Under the pieces are notes generated by a model. The model did no database searches, was not told where the DNA came from, and saw only the letters and a program-made list of their open reading frames with translations. 64,000 nucleotides of DNA from Bacteroidia bacterium (GTDB lineage: Bacteria; Bacteroidota; Bacteroidia; UKL13-3), in the NCBI GenBank assembly GCA_018058135.1, contig JAGPCK010000002.1, positions 1 to 64,000 of the forward strand. The letters are read 5' to 3'. The position numbers were made by a program, and so were the translations under genes. This document shows, in pieces, positions 31,001 to 38,673 of this stretch (its first letter is position 1; the number at the start of each line of letters is the position of its first letter).

Positions 31001-31826
31001 CAGCATCTTTCAGCCAAGATATAGGAATATGTGTTTCCACCAAATACCTGTGTTGAGCCAACTGTTTGATATGATAAAAACCATACACTGCAGATTGTCC
31101 GTCTTCAGGTAAAACAAGCTTACCCGCTTCATGTATCAAAGGGCGTTCATAATTCACTAATACTTCTCCTGATGAAAGGACAATTTCCAACTCCTCTCCT
31201 TTTTGTTTCAGGTAAGCACCTGCAGGCAACTCAATTTCCTCAGAAAAAACCAGTGTGGTTGCTTTTTCAGAGGAAGTTTTTAGAAAAGAAGATTGTTCAA
31301 TTACCCAATCCATCTTTTTTCTGGAGGGGCTTAGTGTATAATTCAATTTAATACCGGCATTATCCCGGTAGGAAATCACATTTTCTGCTACTTCAGGTTT
31401 GATAAAATTAAACGGATGTGAATTTTCCTGATCAGAAAAACGCCATCCTGAGTTAAGCATCTCCTTAATTGCTCCTGATGAGGTGGTGGTAACTTGTCCA
31501 CCCTCGTTAATGGCATGAGGGAAAAAGGATTTTACCGTATTTGCTGTATTGCTGAACCCTTTAGCAGCAGGCGATATGCGTGTATCAATATCCAACCACT
31601 GTCCCTGCTCATTTTTGTAATGAATAAGCCCTGCTTGCGTGAACATGGATACAGAACCGTCAGCGTTTCTGAAATGCTTTGAATTGGCATCGCGCCTAGA
31701 GATTATTTCGTTTTGGTAATCTGAATAGGGCAATGAGCTAAAAGATTGCTGAGCAGAAACAGAGGAAGATAAAAGCGCAGCAACATAAAATACTACACAA
31801 CGTAATGTATTTGTATACTTGTTCAT
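28026..31826 (-). CDS. T9SS type A surface protein: DNRLRE-like head, six PKD stalk
   Basis: 1266 residues. A signal peptide covers 1-25 (ending SVSAQ). The N-terminal ~290 residues resemble the beta-rich region that precedes DNRLRE/disaggregatase-like domains in wall-associated proteins (GQWLDIDTRI, WVIEQSSFL). A DNRLRE-like domain then runs to about 450 (GFLRITTALNVGWAKFNIS, RPYLEITYV), followed by a CARDB-like domain (about 455-560). The shared module, six PKD domains and a type A sorting domain (MIYPSPATHQITISG) complete it. The sorting domain differs more from the consensus than in the paralogues (YPSP instead of YPNP). It is expected to be exported by T9SS and displayed on the surface. 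Confidence 0.88.
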   Translation of the reverse strand: MNKYTNTLRCVVFYVAALLSSSVSAQQSFSSLPYSDYQNEIISRRDANSKHFRNADGSVSMFTQAGLIHYKNEQGQWLDIDTRISPAAKGFSNTANTVKSFFPHAINEGGQVTTTSSGAIKEMLNSGWRFSDQENSHPFNFIKPEVAENVISYRDNAGIKLNYTLSPSRKKMDWVIEQSSFLKTSSEKATTLVFSEEIELPAGAYLKQKGEELEIVLSSGEVLVNYERPLIHEAGKLVLPEDGQSAVYGFYHIKQLAQHRYLVETHIPISWLKDAARIFPVVVDPTANYYPSSVNFWTGYQTSATSKTNGFLRITTALNVGWAKFNISSIPLAATINQTRLYSYHYTTTGTKDTRVNDMNSVDPVAAAAGTISSEIAANDAYISNYPFGGTSFGWRNAILGSAANTDVKNRIAQGWTAMGLNYVSGSTSFMYHYGWNAASSANRPYLEITYVDAIVDLNVDAIVSPVTNSCGEQSSRIILRIKNNSATQNITGAVVVCNLTGGIVQNLSATLNRTLLAGTTDTLYMPGTYNFTTGSNFTLSAYTDYVNDPNHVNDTLTQSFTIHPLPLGSVFSKAVTSQGTHGAGIFASPDHVKSGDSIVYNFSAPTGYTDAQYGTDWQVASLTSVKTLSGTSMGVFYLLPPSGSNSARLVLKPTASETDSIFEVNLFTEFIATGCKTNISRFVFIAPVPVPGFESTLACDGFPISFEDTSAISSGSLSFFWNFGDVGNADTSVVQNPEYTYSGPGVYTVTLTVTSDLGYTSQKTSTVEVGHNPSVIFTSDNTCDKSAVQFTNGTTIPGSVTLSYEWNFGDGTSSTQINPSRLYAAAGVYTATLKATSSIGCSSTFTRQVTVFPYPVAAFNVNNACAGQDILFTNTSSISFGSVGQEWQLGSGIISNDKNPKYSFATAGTYNVKLRAISDFGCVDSVIKQVVVHAVPMPAFTVADVCNGKNAVITNTSLLAGGSTGFDSYWNLGDGDTTTNNSSSFSHLYDLPGTYTIQLNTSTAYCTSVLSKNITVKSVPQSVFGIKTQGCVNGDIGLTNNSSSAKQYYWNFGDNTSSTDEMPEKSFAASGTYAVKLVTAHESGCTDTLIKNIVVNNLPNAAFTFVKNSPTDQRQVSFTPSLNTFDTYAWDMGDGNTYNQISPVHSFTSNGPFVVQLAVTDVNGCVNNSTQQIMFNVSVEEKALSGLMIYPSPATHQITISGVLPDAGMKMEIYNSLGQKQQVAINGMNASGSFEINTGSFANGLYHVKVFTSAGFYSGSFVILK

Positions 31827-31885
31827 ATAATAAAAAATAAATAATTTAAAGGATATGCAGCAGAAAGAAGTGGCCGTTATGTTTA

Positions 31886-32368
31886 CTAATTTCTCAAACT
31901 TGAAATAAGAACAAACACGGAGATTTTAAATGGTGAAAATATAAATTGTCTCAGGTATTCTGTAGTTCCTTCCAGAACAAACTTTCTGACAAATGTGTTA
32001 AATGAAAGAACGCTGAAAGGTATTAATGGTGCGAAAATTTTTCTGGATAGGATTGCCTTCCTGTTACGTTTAATGATTCTGCTCTTATGAAAATCTTCAT
32101 GATAACACTCTCTTTCGTAAGCTACTTTCGTAGTAAATTCAAAGCCACTGAATACTTTTCTTATTGCTGCTTCCCCCGGTGTTATTCCGGTATTCAGCAT
32201 TCTGCTTTTTTCAAATGAACTTACTTTCTCCAACAGAACACTTGACGAACTATTGTAAATGGACTTTACATTCAAGTGTCGCCACCGCAGGTTTTCCTGA
32301 CCTGCCTGAACCTTGCTCAGATTAAAAAACAAAGTTGCGAATACGATATAAAGAGTAATCCTGTTCAT
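31886..32368 (-). CDS. Hypothetical secreted protein
   Basis: 160 residues, not recognised. A signal peptide is likely (MNRITLYIVFATLFFNLSKV, ending VQAG). The mature part is basic, rich in Arg/Lys and Phe, with no cysteine framework or catalytic motif beyond one CYHEDFHKSR stretch, and it ends in hydrophobic segments (LIPFSVLSFNTF and SPFKISVFVLISSLRN). The C-terminus looks like low-complexity or read-through sequence, so this may be a decayed or fast-evolving gene. It lies 59 nt upstream of the 28026 surface-protein gene on the same strand and 83 nt downstream of the AsmA-like gene. Confidence 0.5.
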   Translation of the reverse strand: MNRITLYIVFATLFFNLSKVQAGQENLRWRHLNVKSIYNSSSSVLLEKVSSFEKSRMLNTGITPGEAAIRKVFSGFEFTTKVAYERECYHEDFHKSRIIKRNRKAILSRKIFAPLIPFSVLSFNTFVRKFVLEGTTEYLRQFIFSPFKISVFVLISSLRN

Positions 32369-32451
32369 GCTAAACCAATACGAAGTTAACCATTAGACAG
32401 CAAATGGCCAAAAAACGTTGCAACGGCTTTGTATTATACCTGTTTTAATTT

Positions 32452-35121
32452 CTAAAACAGGCCTTTCAGTTTCTTTTTAGCTTCCTCTTGCGCCTTCTTC
32501 TTAGCGGCCTCCTCTGCCTCTTTTTTCTTGCGTTCAGCCTCACGTTTTAATTTGTCTGCCTCCGCTTTGGCCTTGGCTTCGGCTTCTAATTTGGCTTTAT
32601 CAGCTTCGGCTATAACCTGCTGTTTTGCTTTTTCGGCCTCCGCTTTAGCTTTATTCTCCAGTTCTTCTTTTTTCTTAAGTGCTTCTTCTTTCAACGCATC
32701 TTTAGCGGTATTGGCTAAATCCTTCATGCTTGTTTTAATCGTTGGATTAATTACGGTTCCTCCCATCAGAATATCAATATCAATCACCTCTTTTACAGCT
32801 AAATTTACACCTTGTTTATTCACTTTTGAAGTAAGGTTACCGATGACTTCATTGGCTGCACCGCCAAGCTCTGACTTAGGGAACTTAGCTGCAATTTTAT
32901 AATCAATAGTCTGGTCAAAGCCGGATGAACCGAGTACATTCATGTTAATGTTACCCGCTTTCACATTAAACGGCTGCACGCTCACTCTTCCGTCTTTTAC
33001 CACAAAATTAAGTTTCACATTTGTTACACCAAGTTTCTTGTATTGAGGCATCTTCAACACATCGGCTACTTTAACCAATGGTTTGTAATCGTTCACTTCT
33101 GCTTTAGGTATATCCAACATTCCCGCTGCATTGATGCTGTTCATCACCGGTGACATATCATGGTTTAGTATTGCTTTCATACTAAATTTAGAAGAGAAAT
33201 TCCCCTGTGTACTGGCAGCCACAGGTGCCATTGTTTTCACCGATTCAAACGCATTTACCATCTTTTGAATATCCATATTGCGAACATCCATGTCCATATC
33301 AATAGCTGGTTTTTTAATATTCACGCTGCTGTAGGAACCATTCATGGCAACCGAACCGTTAAACAGGTTCATGAACAAATTCTGCATCAGTAATTTTTTA
33401 TCTACCACTTTACAAGTTCCTTTAACATTATTGAGTTCCAGATTATCATAAAGTAATTTGTTGATGGTGGTATTGAGGGTAAAATCAATGTTACCAGGAA
33501 TATCAAAGGCTGTAAGAGGAACAGTATCCGTCTCCGGCTGTGCTGGCGTTGTTTCTTCTGCTAAAAACTGATTGGCATCAATAAGCGTGGAATTAAGGTT
33601 AAAGGTGCCTTTAATGGTTTCGTCTTTAAGTACGTACCCGAACAAATTATCAATACTGCCGTTTGCTTTGATATCCGTTTTTCCTATTTTGGAATCAAAG
33701 GCTGTAAGGCTTACATTACGTGGATTAAATGTAAGTGTAGCGGTTAGCAATTCAAATGCATCGGGCAAATCTTTTGATGCAAAAACAAACTTGTTGGCAG
33801 ATATGACACCTGACGCGTTGAATTGCTCGTACAAGCCTTTTTCAATAGCTGACATACGTCCGTCTGCTGCAAAGTTGGCGTTGATAATGCCGGATAGTTT
33901 CATCCCCTCTTCCAAAGGAATAAATTTCACTACATTGTTTAAATCAACTCTACCCTTCAATGCTGTTTTGAGGTACGGGTCACTTTCAGGATATTTCACT
34001 AAGAGTGTTGCATCAAAAGGTTCTTTATCTAACTCTAAGTGAAATTTGGAGAGGTCAACTACCGTGTGATCCATCACACCATCGGGATTATTTATATTCA
34101 ATTTTACCTGAACATTGTTCACTCCTGCGGGCAAATCAGGATAACGGAACATACCATTTTCCACCAGCAGGTTAATGGCAAATGCGGGCATTGATTTTTC
34201 GTTGTATTTACCTTTCACCATTCCATCCAATGCCAACTTACCTTCTGTTTTAACTTTATCAAAATCTTTCGCATATACAGCCGGAACCATAGACAAAATA
34301 TTCCTGAAATCGGTTTTTGCTGCTTTGAAGGTGATGTCTATATCTATGTCCTCTTTTGGCATAGCCAGCCAACCGTTAAAGCCCAGTATCAATTCATTCA
34401 GCTTAATCTCATTTTCTTTAAACGTAAACTTAAAATTGGGCATGTCCATATCTAAATCTGCCTTCACCTCTGCTTTTACCTGATGAAAATATTTTACACC
34501 TCCGAATACCAGATTAAATGCCTCTGCTGAGGTAGTGGTGCGCAATTCAAAAAGATCTTGTGTGAAATCGCCTTTACCTTCATGAGTGAGGTTTTTAATG
34601 GCAGTGTACAGACCCATGCTTTGGTCGTCATAAATAAGGTTGGCCTCGCGTATGGCATATTCTTTCAATGCAATGTTGAATGCCGAAGCAGCCGTATCTG
34701 TCTTTTCCTCTGCACCTGAAGAGGCTTTGGCAATATCATAATTTGCCTTACCTTCTTTGGTAACAATAACATGAATATCGGGGCGGTGAAGTAATAAACG
34801 TTTAATTTTAATTTGCTCCCCGCTAATAACCGACATCACATCAACTGTGGCAGAGAACTCCTCCATGGCCAGCAAAGTGTCTCCTTCAAAAGGTGCATTG
34901 TTGGCTACCACTAATTTATTGATGCGAATACTAAGGTTGGGGAAATTACGAATGAGACTCAAATCAATATCATTGTCAAAATTTACCTTAGCATTAAGGT
35001 TGTTGTTGGCCTCAGTTTTTATTGTTTGTACTATTTTGTCTTTAAACAAAAAAGGAACAAGCATAAGCACCAGCAATAAACCTGCAAGTGAAATTCCAGT
35101 TATCTTGAGTATTTTTTTCAT
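32452..35121 (-). CDS. AsmA-family protein with a TolA-like charged tail
   Basis: 889 residues. One N-terminal membrane helix (about 8-27) anchors a long periplasmic part of the AsmA/TAM/VPS13-like repeating beta-groove type, with typical lines DIDLSLIRNFPNLSIRINKL, GEQIKIKRLLLHRPDIHVIV and LDIPKAEVNDYKPLVKVADV. The family is linked to phospholipid or outer-membrane biogenesis. The last ~85 residues (about 805-889) are almost entirely Ala, Lys and Glu, a predicted single long helix or coiled coil like the TolA stalk, which is unusual for AsmA. It has its own promoter and is divergent in regulation from sppA, whose terminator lies just upstream. Confidence 0.88.
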   Translation of the reverse strand: MKKILKITGISLAGLLLVLMLVPFLFKDKIVQTIKTEANNNLNAKVNFDNDIDLSLIRNFPNLSIRINKLVVANNAPFEGDTLLAMEEFSATVDVMSVISGEQIKIKRLLLHRPDIHVIVTKEGKANYDIAKASSGAEEKTDTAASAFNIALKEYAIREANLIYDDQSMGLYTAIKNLTHEGKGDFTQDLFELRTTTSAEAFNLVFGGVKYFHQVKAEVKADLDMDMPNFKFTFKENEIKLNELILGFNGWLAMPKEDIDIDITFKAAKTDFRNILSMVPAVYAKDFDKVKTEGKLALDGMVKGKYNEKSMPAFAINLLVENGMFRYPDLPAGVNNVQVKLNINNPDGVMDHTVVDLSKFHLELDKEPFDATLLVKYPESDPYLKTALKGRVDLNNVVKFIPLEEGMKLSGIINANFAADGRMSAIEKGLYEQFNASGVISANKFVFASKDLPDAFELLTATLTFNPRNVSLTAFDSKIGKTDIKANGSIDNLFGYVLKDETIKGTFNLNSTLIDANQFLAEETTPAQPETDTVPLTAFDIPGNIDFTLNTTINKLLYDNLELNNVKGTCKVVDKKLLMQNLFMNLFNGSVAMNGSYSSVNIKKPAIDMDMDVRNMDIQKMVNAFESVKTMAPVAASTQGNFSSKFSMKAILNHDMSPVMNSINAAGMLDIPKAEVNDYKPLVKVADVLKMPQYKKLGVTNVKLNFVVKDGRVSVQPFNVKAGNINMNVLGSSGFDQTIDYKIAAKFPKSELGGAANEVIGNLTSKVNKQGVNLAVKEVIDIDILMGGTVINPTIKTSMKDLANTAKDALKEEALKKKEELENKAKAEAEKAKQQVIAEADKAKLEAEAKAKAEADKLKREAERKKKEAEEAAKKKAQEEAKKKLKGLF

Positions 35122-35128
35122 ATGTGAA

Positions 35129-35136
35129 CAAAAATA
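35129..35136 (-). promoter_or_regulatory. Bacteroidota -7 box of the AsmA-like gene, abutting the sppA terminator
   Basis: TATTTTTG on the minus strand, a perfect TAnnTTTG, 7 nt before ATG 35121. It directly follows the terminator hairpin at 35137-35165, so the same bases serve as the terminator's T-rich tail and as the next promoter's -7 box. Confidence 0.55.
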
Positions 35137-35165
35137 AAGGCTGCGGGCAATAAACCCGCAGCCTT
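35137..35165 (-). terminator. Intrinsic terminator after sppA
   Basis: Eleven-base arms AAGGCTGCGGG and CCCGCAGCCTT around CAATAAA, 27 nt past the sppA stop, with a TTATTTTTG tail on the minus strand. Confidence 0.85.
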
Positions 35166-35191
35166 CGTCTAATTAATTCTTTTACTGTAAA

Positions 35192-36961
35192 TTATCTGAT
35201 AGTCACTTCAAAAGGCATGCGGGTTTGTATTCCCCGGCAGTTGAGTGCTTTTTGCATCTGTTTATAGTAAATGTAGTTTTCCTTCATTTCTTCTTTTAAC
35301 AGATTTTCTTTCACACCACCAAAGCTCTTAATCAGGTTCTGAATAGGGTCTTCCTGCTCAGGTAATCCCATAATACGGTATTCTTTTAAGCCGGCCTTTT
35401 TAGCTGCAATGTCAATGGCTGTTTCCACGCCACCCAACACATCTACCAAACCAATCTTCTGAGCATCCACACCTGACCATACACGGCCTTGAGCGATGGC
35501 ATCAACGGCCTCGTAACTCATGTGTCTTCCGCCTGCTACTTTAGTTACAAAATCAACATAAATGCGGTCAATGGCCTTTTGTACAATGGCTTCTTCATCT
35601 GAATTAAGCGGACGGTCAATGCGACCTAAATCAGAGTATTTACCAAACTTAACCCCGTCAAAGTGCAGACCCAGTTTATCGTTCATCAGTTTTTGTGCAT
35701 TAAGCATTACGCCTATTACACCTATGGAACCTGTAATGGTATTGGGTTGTGCTACGATAGTATCAGCAGCCAGTGCAATGTAGTAACCTCCTGATGCAGC
35801 CACGTTGCCCATAGACACAATCACAGGTTTTTCTTTCTTGGTCAATACCACTTCTCTCCAAATAACATCACTGGCCAAAGCGCTTCCTCCGGGCGAGTTA
35901 ATGCGTAACACCACCGCCTTCACATTCTTATCTTCACGTGCCTTTTTAAGTGCTGCGGCAAACTTATCTGAACCAATGGTTTCGTCATCTCCTTGTCCGC
36001 TTATAATATCTCCAACTGCATAGATTACGGCAATTTTTTCTTTTGCTTTTTCTGATTTTGGAACCGCAGTTACATATGAACCCAGGTTAATAAACTTTAT
36101 TTTTTCATCGTCTTTAACACCTATTCGTTTACGCAACTCACCCATTACCTCATCGCGGTACATCAGGCCATCTACCATGCCCAACTGTTTGGCATCTTTA
36201 GGCTCCTGAATTTTGAGATTTTCTGCCATATCGTAAACTTCAGCAATACTTTTTTTGCGTGCTTTAGCAATCTGCTCCATAAAATGTTTGTACATGGCAC
36301 CCACAAACTCTTCTACCTGTTTACGATTTTCATCGCTCATTTTGTCTTCTACAAAAGTTTCTCCGGCACTTTTAAATTTACCGTGCTTGATTACCTGTGC
36401 CTGTATGCCCATTTTCTCCAAGGCTGATTTCATGTAAAGTGAAGTGGAAGAAAATCCGTTAAACAGCATATCTCCTGAAGGGTTGAGGTAAATTTTATCA
36501 GCAACCGAGGCCAGATAATACGAGCCCTGTGTGTAAATTTCACCGTAGGCCACAATAAATTTCTTACTCTTTTTAAAATCAATCAGTGCGTTGCGTATTT
36601 CTTCCGCATTTGCCATTCCGCTTTGTACCAATGATAGATCAAGAAATATCCCTTTGATTTTATCATCCTTTTTGGCGTGATGAATGGATTTGAGAATATC
36701 ATTTAATCCGATAGCAGGATTGCCGTCTTCATTGTTGTTCCCGAAGTTGATATTCTCAAAAGGGTTTTTAGATGTACGTTCCTGTACAGGGTGATTGAGC
36801 GTTATGCGCAAAATGGAATTATCTTTTACATCTACCTCTTTTTTATCTTCCATGGAGCCGGCTATGCCCGCTATAATGGCAATAAACAAAACCACCAGCA
36901 GGAAAATGGATAATCCAAACCCCAGCATGGAAGCGAACATGAACTTAAAAAACTGTTTCAT
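35192..36961 (-). CDS. sppA: Signal peptide peptidase SppA, 67K type
   Basis: 589 residues, the long form with two tandem ClpP/crotonase-like domains. An N-terminal membrane helix (about 8-32) anchors it with the active site outside the cytoplasm. The general-base Lys lies in VIKHGKFKSAGE in the first domain and the nucleophilic Ser in SMGNVAASGGYYIALAADTI in the second, matching the split Lys/Ser dyad of the 67K family. It degrades signal peptides released by leader peptidases. It starts only 10 nt after the stop of the upstream T9SS endonuclease gene, so they probably share a transcript. Confidence 0.95.
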   Translation of the reverse strand: MKQFFKFMFASMLGFGLSIFLLVVLFIAIIAGIAGSMEDKKEVDVKDNSILRITLNHPVQERTSKNPFENINFGNNNEDGNPAIGLNDILKSIHHAKKDDKIKGIFLDLSLVQSGMANAEEIRNALIDFKKSKKFIVAYGEIYTQGSYYLASVADKIYLNPSGDMLFNGFSSTSLYMKSALEKMGIQAQVIKHGKFKSAGETFVEDKMSDENRKQVEEFVGAMYKHFMEQIAKARKKSIAEVYDMAENLKIQEPKDAKQLGMVDGLMYRDEVMGELRKRIGVKDDEKIKFINLGSYVTAVPKSEKAKEKIAVIYAVGDIISGQGDDETIGSDKFAAALKKAREDKNVKAVVLRINSPGGSALASDVIWREVVLTKKEKPVIVSMGNVAASGGYYIALAADTIVAQPNTITGSIGVIGVMLNAQKLMNDKLGLHFDGVKFGKYSDLGRIDRPLNSDEEAIVQKAIDRIYVDFVTKVAGGRHMSYEAVDAIAQGRVWSGVDAQKIGLVDVLGGVETAIDIAAKKAGLKEYRIMGLPEQEDPIQNLIKSFGGVKENLLKEEMKENYIYYKQMQKALNCRGIQTRMPFEVTIR

Positions 36962-36971
36962 AACGATGAAT

Positions 36972-38642
36972 TTATTGAACGATGATGATTTTACTGAAAA
37001 AGTAGCCCCCGTTTGAAGTAGCTACACGCACAAAGTAACAACCTACGGCCATTTGCGGCAAACTTAATACGACCATTGGCTCATTATTTCCCACGAACGT
37101 AAACTGTTGCCCGATTGTATTTGTCAGCTCAACACTTGAAATTTTATTCCCTGCAGGAAGCTCAATGTTAAGCAGGTCAGCGGTAGGATTAGGGTATACA
37201 TGCAAAGGCATGGAGAACTGCTCTTTAACTGACAGTGTAGAATAGTGTAAATCTATAGGAATTTGAACAAGCGGTTGAAGGGGGTCATTGGTGCTGAACT
37301 CCAATGTATCCCTCAAAATACCGAAGTTGGGTTGTATTTTCTTCAATCGAATCAAAGAAGTTTGCCCGGCTGAAACTGTTGTTGGGAAAGTGTCTACCTG
37401 CATATTGTTACCACGCAGTTTCACATTGCTGATGGTTATGTCAGTATTGCCTGAGGCGAGCAAACTAAGCTCCAGCATAATCGTATCCACAGCAAACATT
37501 TCGTCTATTTTCATCAAATTGAATTTGCTCCGTGAGATGGTGAGACTGCGCTTGGGTATAGCTTGGGAGGTGGTGTGTAAACTGGTGATACGCTCCAAAA
37601 ATTCCGGATGGTCTACAAAAGGATTTCTGTTTTTTTGGTAGGTAAAAATATCGTCATTACGTTTTCTATCAATGGAATCGGGGACGTATTGTAATGCCCA
37701 TTGCCTTAAAACATTTTCTTGCTGCGCAGTTAAAAAATTACCTTGATTACCGTGCCTCACCACAAAATACAACATGGCGCGTGCTGTGCTGCCTTTTTGC
37801 TCATTGCGTGGTTCGTATAAGTTATTGCTGCCCAATTTTGAAGGAGAGTTAATATTTTCATTCTGATAGGGAGTAGAGGCAGTTCCAAATGGGTAACTAC
37901 CTCTACTTGCATTAGCTTGCTCATCAGTAATAAACAAATGATGTAAATCAGATTTCATTGGTTCATCACTATTAAATTTACTTTGTGGCCAAGTATGTTC
38001 AGTATTAAGATTGTAAGTACTGAAAGCGTCACTTTTAGATGAATATCCGGAAACCATCCTACCAGTGTAAACACATTGTGTATTATTGGAGCTTCCGCCT
38101 CTTCCGTTCACTTTCCAATTGTCAATTTCCATGAACATTTTATCACGTGCTGAGTTGTAACCTAAGGTAACATACCCTTGTGTTATACGAGTAGCTAAAG
38201 CTTGCTTCAATGCTTCTTCACTTAGATTTTGCGTTGACGAATAGTACGTATCTGCGTAAACACCTGTGCCTGTGAGCGTGATAGGATAATCAATGAGGTT
38301 TATTCTGCCATTCAATGTTTCTTCTGCAACCACCACAAGATGCGCGGTATGCTTAATATTGTGGCGGGGAGAAAAGTACACCCATATACTTTTGGGAGAG
38401 ACGTTGTTAACTTGAAAGGATGTATCACCCTTAAAAGTGAATGATGTGCCATAAAGATTAATGTCCTTTATATTTATGTACTTCACATTACTGGTCGCTG
38501 AGAAAATAACTTCCACACTATCCTTTTTACCTGTGGTAACATTACCAAACTGAACATTAGAAAACACCAATCGATTGCTTTGTGCATAAATGCCTAGCAA
38601 GAAAACAGATAAAAACGAAGTAAGAAAAATACGCTTTGCCAT
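36972..38642 (-). CDS. T9SS-exported endonuclease I (EndA/NucM-like)
   Basis: 556 residues from ATG 38642, which gives the signal peptide MAKRIFLTSFLSVFLLGIYA; the ORF could begin 9 residues earlier. Two ASH/abnormal-spindle-like beta domains flank the nuclease (about 22-120 and 390-470). The nuclease domain (about 125-330) has the His-metal motif NTEHTWPQSKF and the following SDLHHLFITDEQANASRGSYPFG (first 20: SDLHHLFITDEQANASRGSY), as in EndA/NucM. The type A sorting domain starts at LHVYPNPTADLLNIELPAG. It would degrade extracellular DNA for nutrients or in biofilm. A perfect -7 box lies 7 nt before the start. Confidence 0.93.
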   Translation of the reverse strand: MAKRIFLTSFLSVFLLGIYAQSNRLVFSNVQFGNVTTGKKDSVEVIFSATSNVKYINIKDINLYGTSFTFKGDTSFQVNNVSPKSIWVYFSPRHNIKHTAHLVVVAEETLNGRINLIDYPITLTGTGVYADTYYSSTQNLSEEALKQALATRITQGYVTLGYNSARDKMFMEIDNWKVNGRGGSSNNTQCVYTGRMVSGYSSKSDAFSTYNLNTEHTWPQSKFNSDEPMKSDLHHLFITDEQANASRGSYPFGTASTPYQNENINSPSKLGSNNLYEPRNEQKGSTARAMLYFVVRHGNQGNFLTAQQENVLRQWALQYVPDSIDRKRNDDIFTYQKNRNPFVDHPEFLERITSLHTTSQAIPKRSLTISRSKFNLMKIDEMFAVDTIMLELSLLASGNTDITISNVKLRGNNMQVDTFPTTVSAGQTSLIRLKKIQPNFGILRDTLEFSTNDPLQPLVQIPIDLHYSTLSVKEQFSMPLHVYPNPTADLLNIELPAGNKISSVELTNTIGQQFTFVGNNEPMVVLSLPQMAVGCYFVRVATSNGGYFFSKIIIVQ

Positions 38643-38648
38643 ACCTTG

Positions 38649-38656
38649 CAAAGGTA
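38649..38656 (-). promoter_or_regulatory. Bacteroidota -7 box of the endonuclease I gene
   Basis: TACCTTTG on the minus strand, perfect, ending 6 nt from ATG 38642; the transcript would be nearly leaderless. Its position also supports this start over the one at 38669. Confidence 0.55.
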
Positions 38657-38673
38657 ATGGTATACTCAATATT

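Noticed and set aside
31886-32368. Antitoxin or regulator for the neighbouring surface protein
   Set aside because: It has a signal peptide and no DNA-binding motif, so there is no support for that role.
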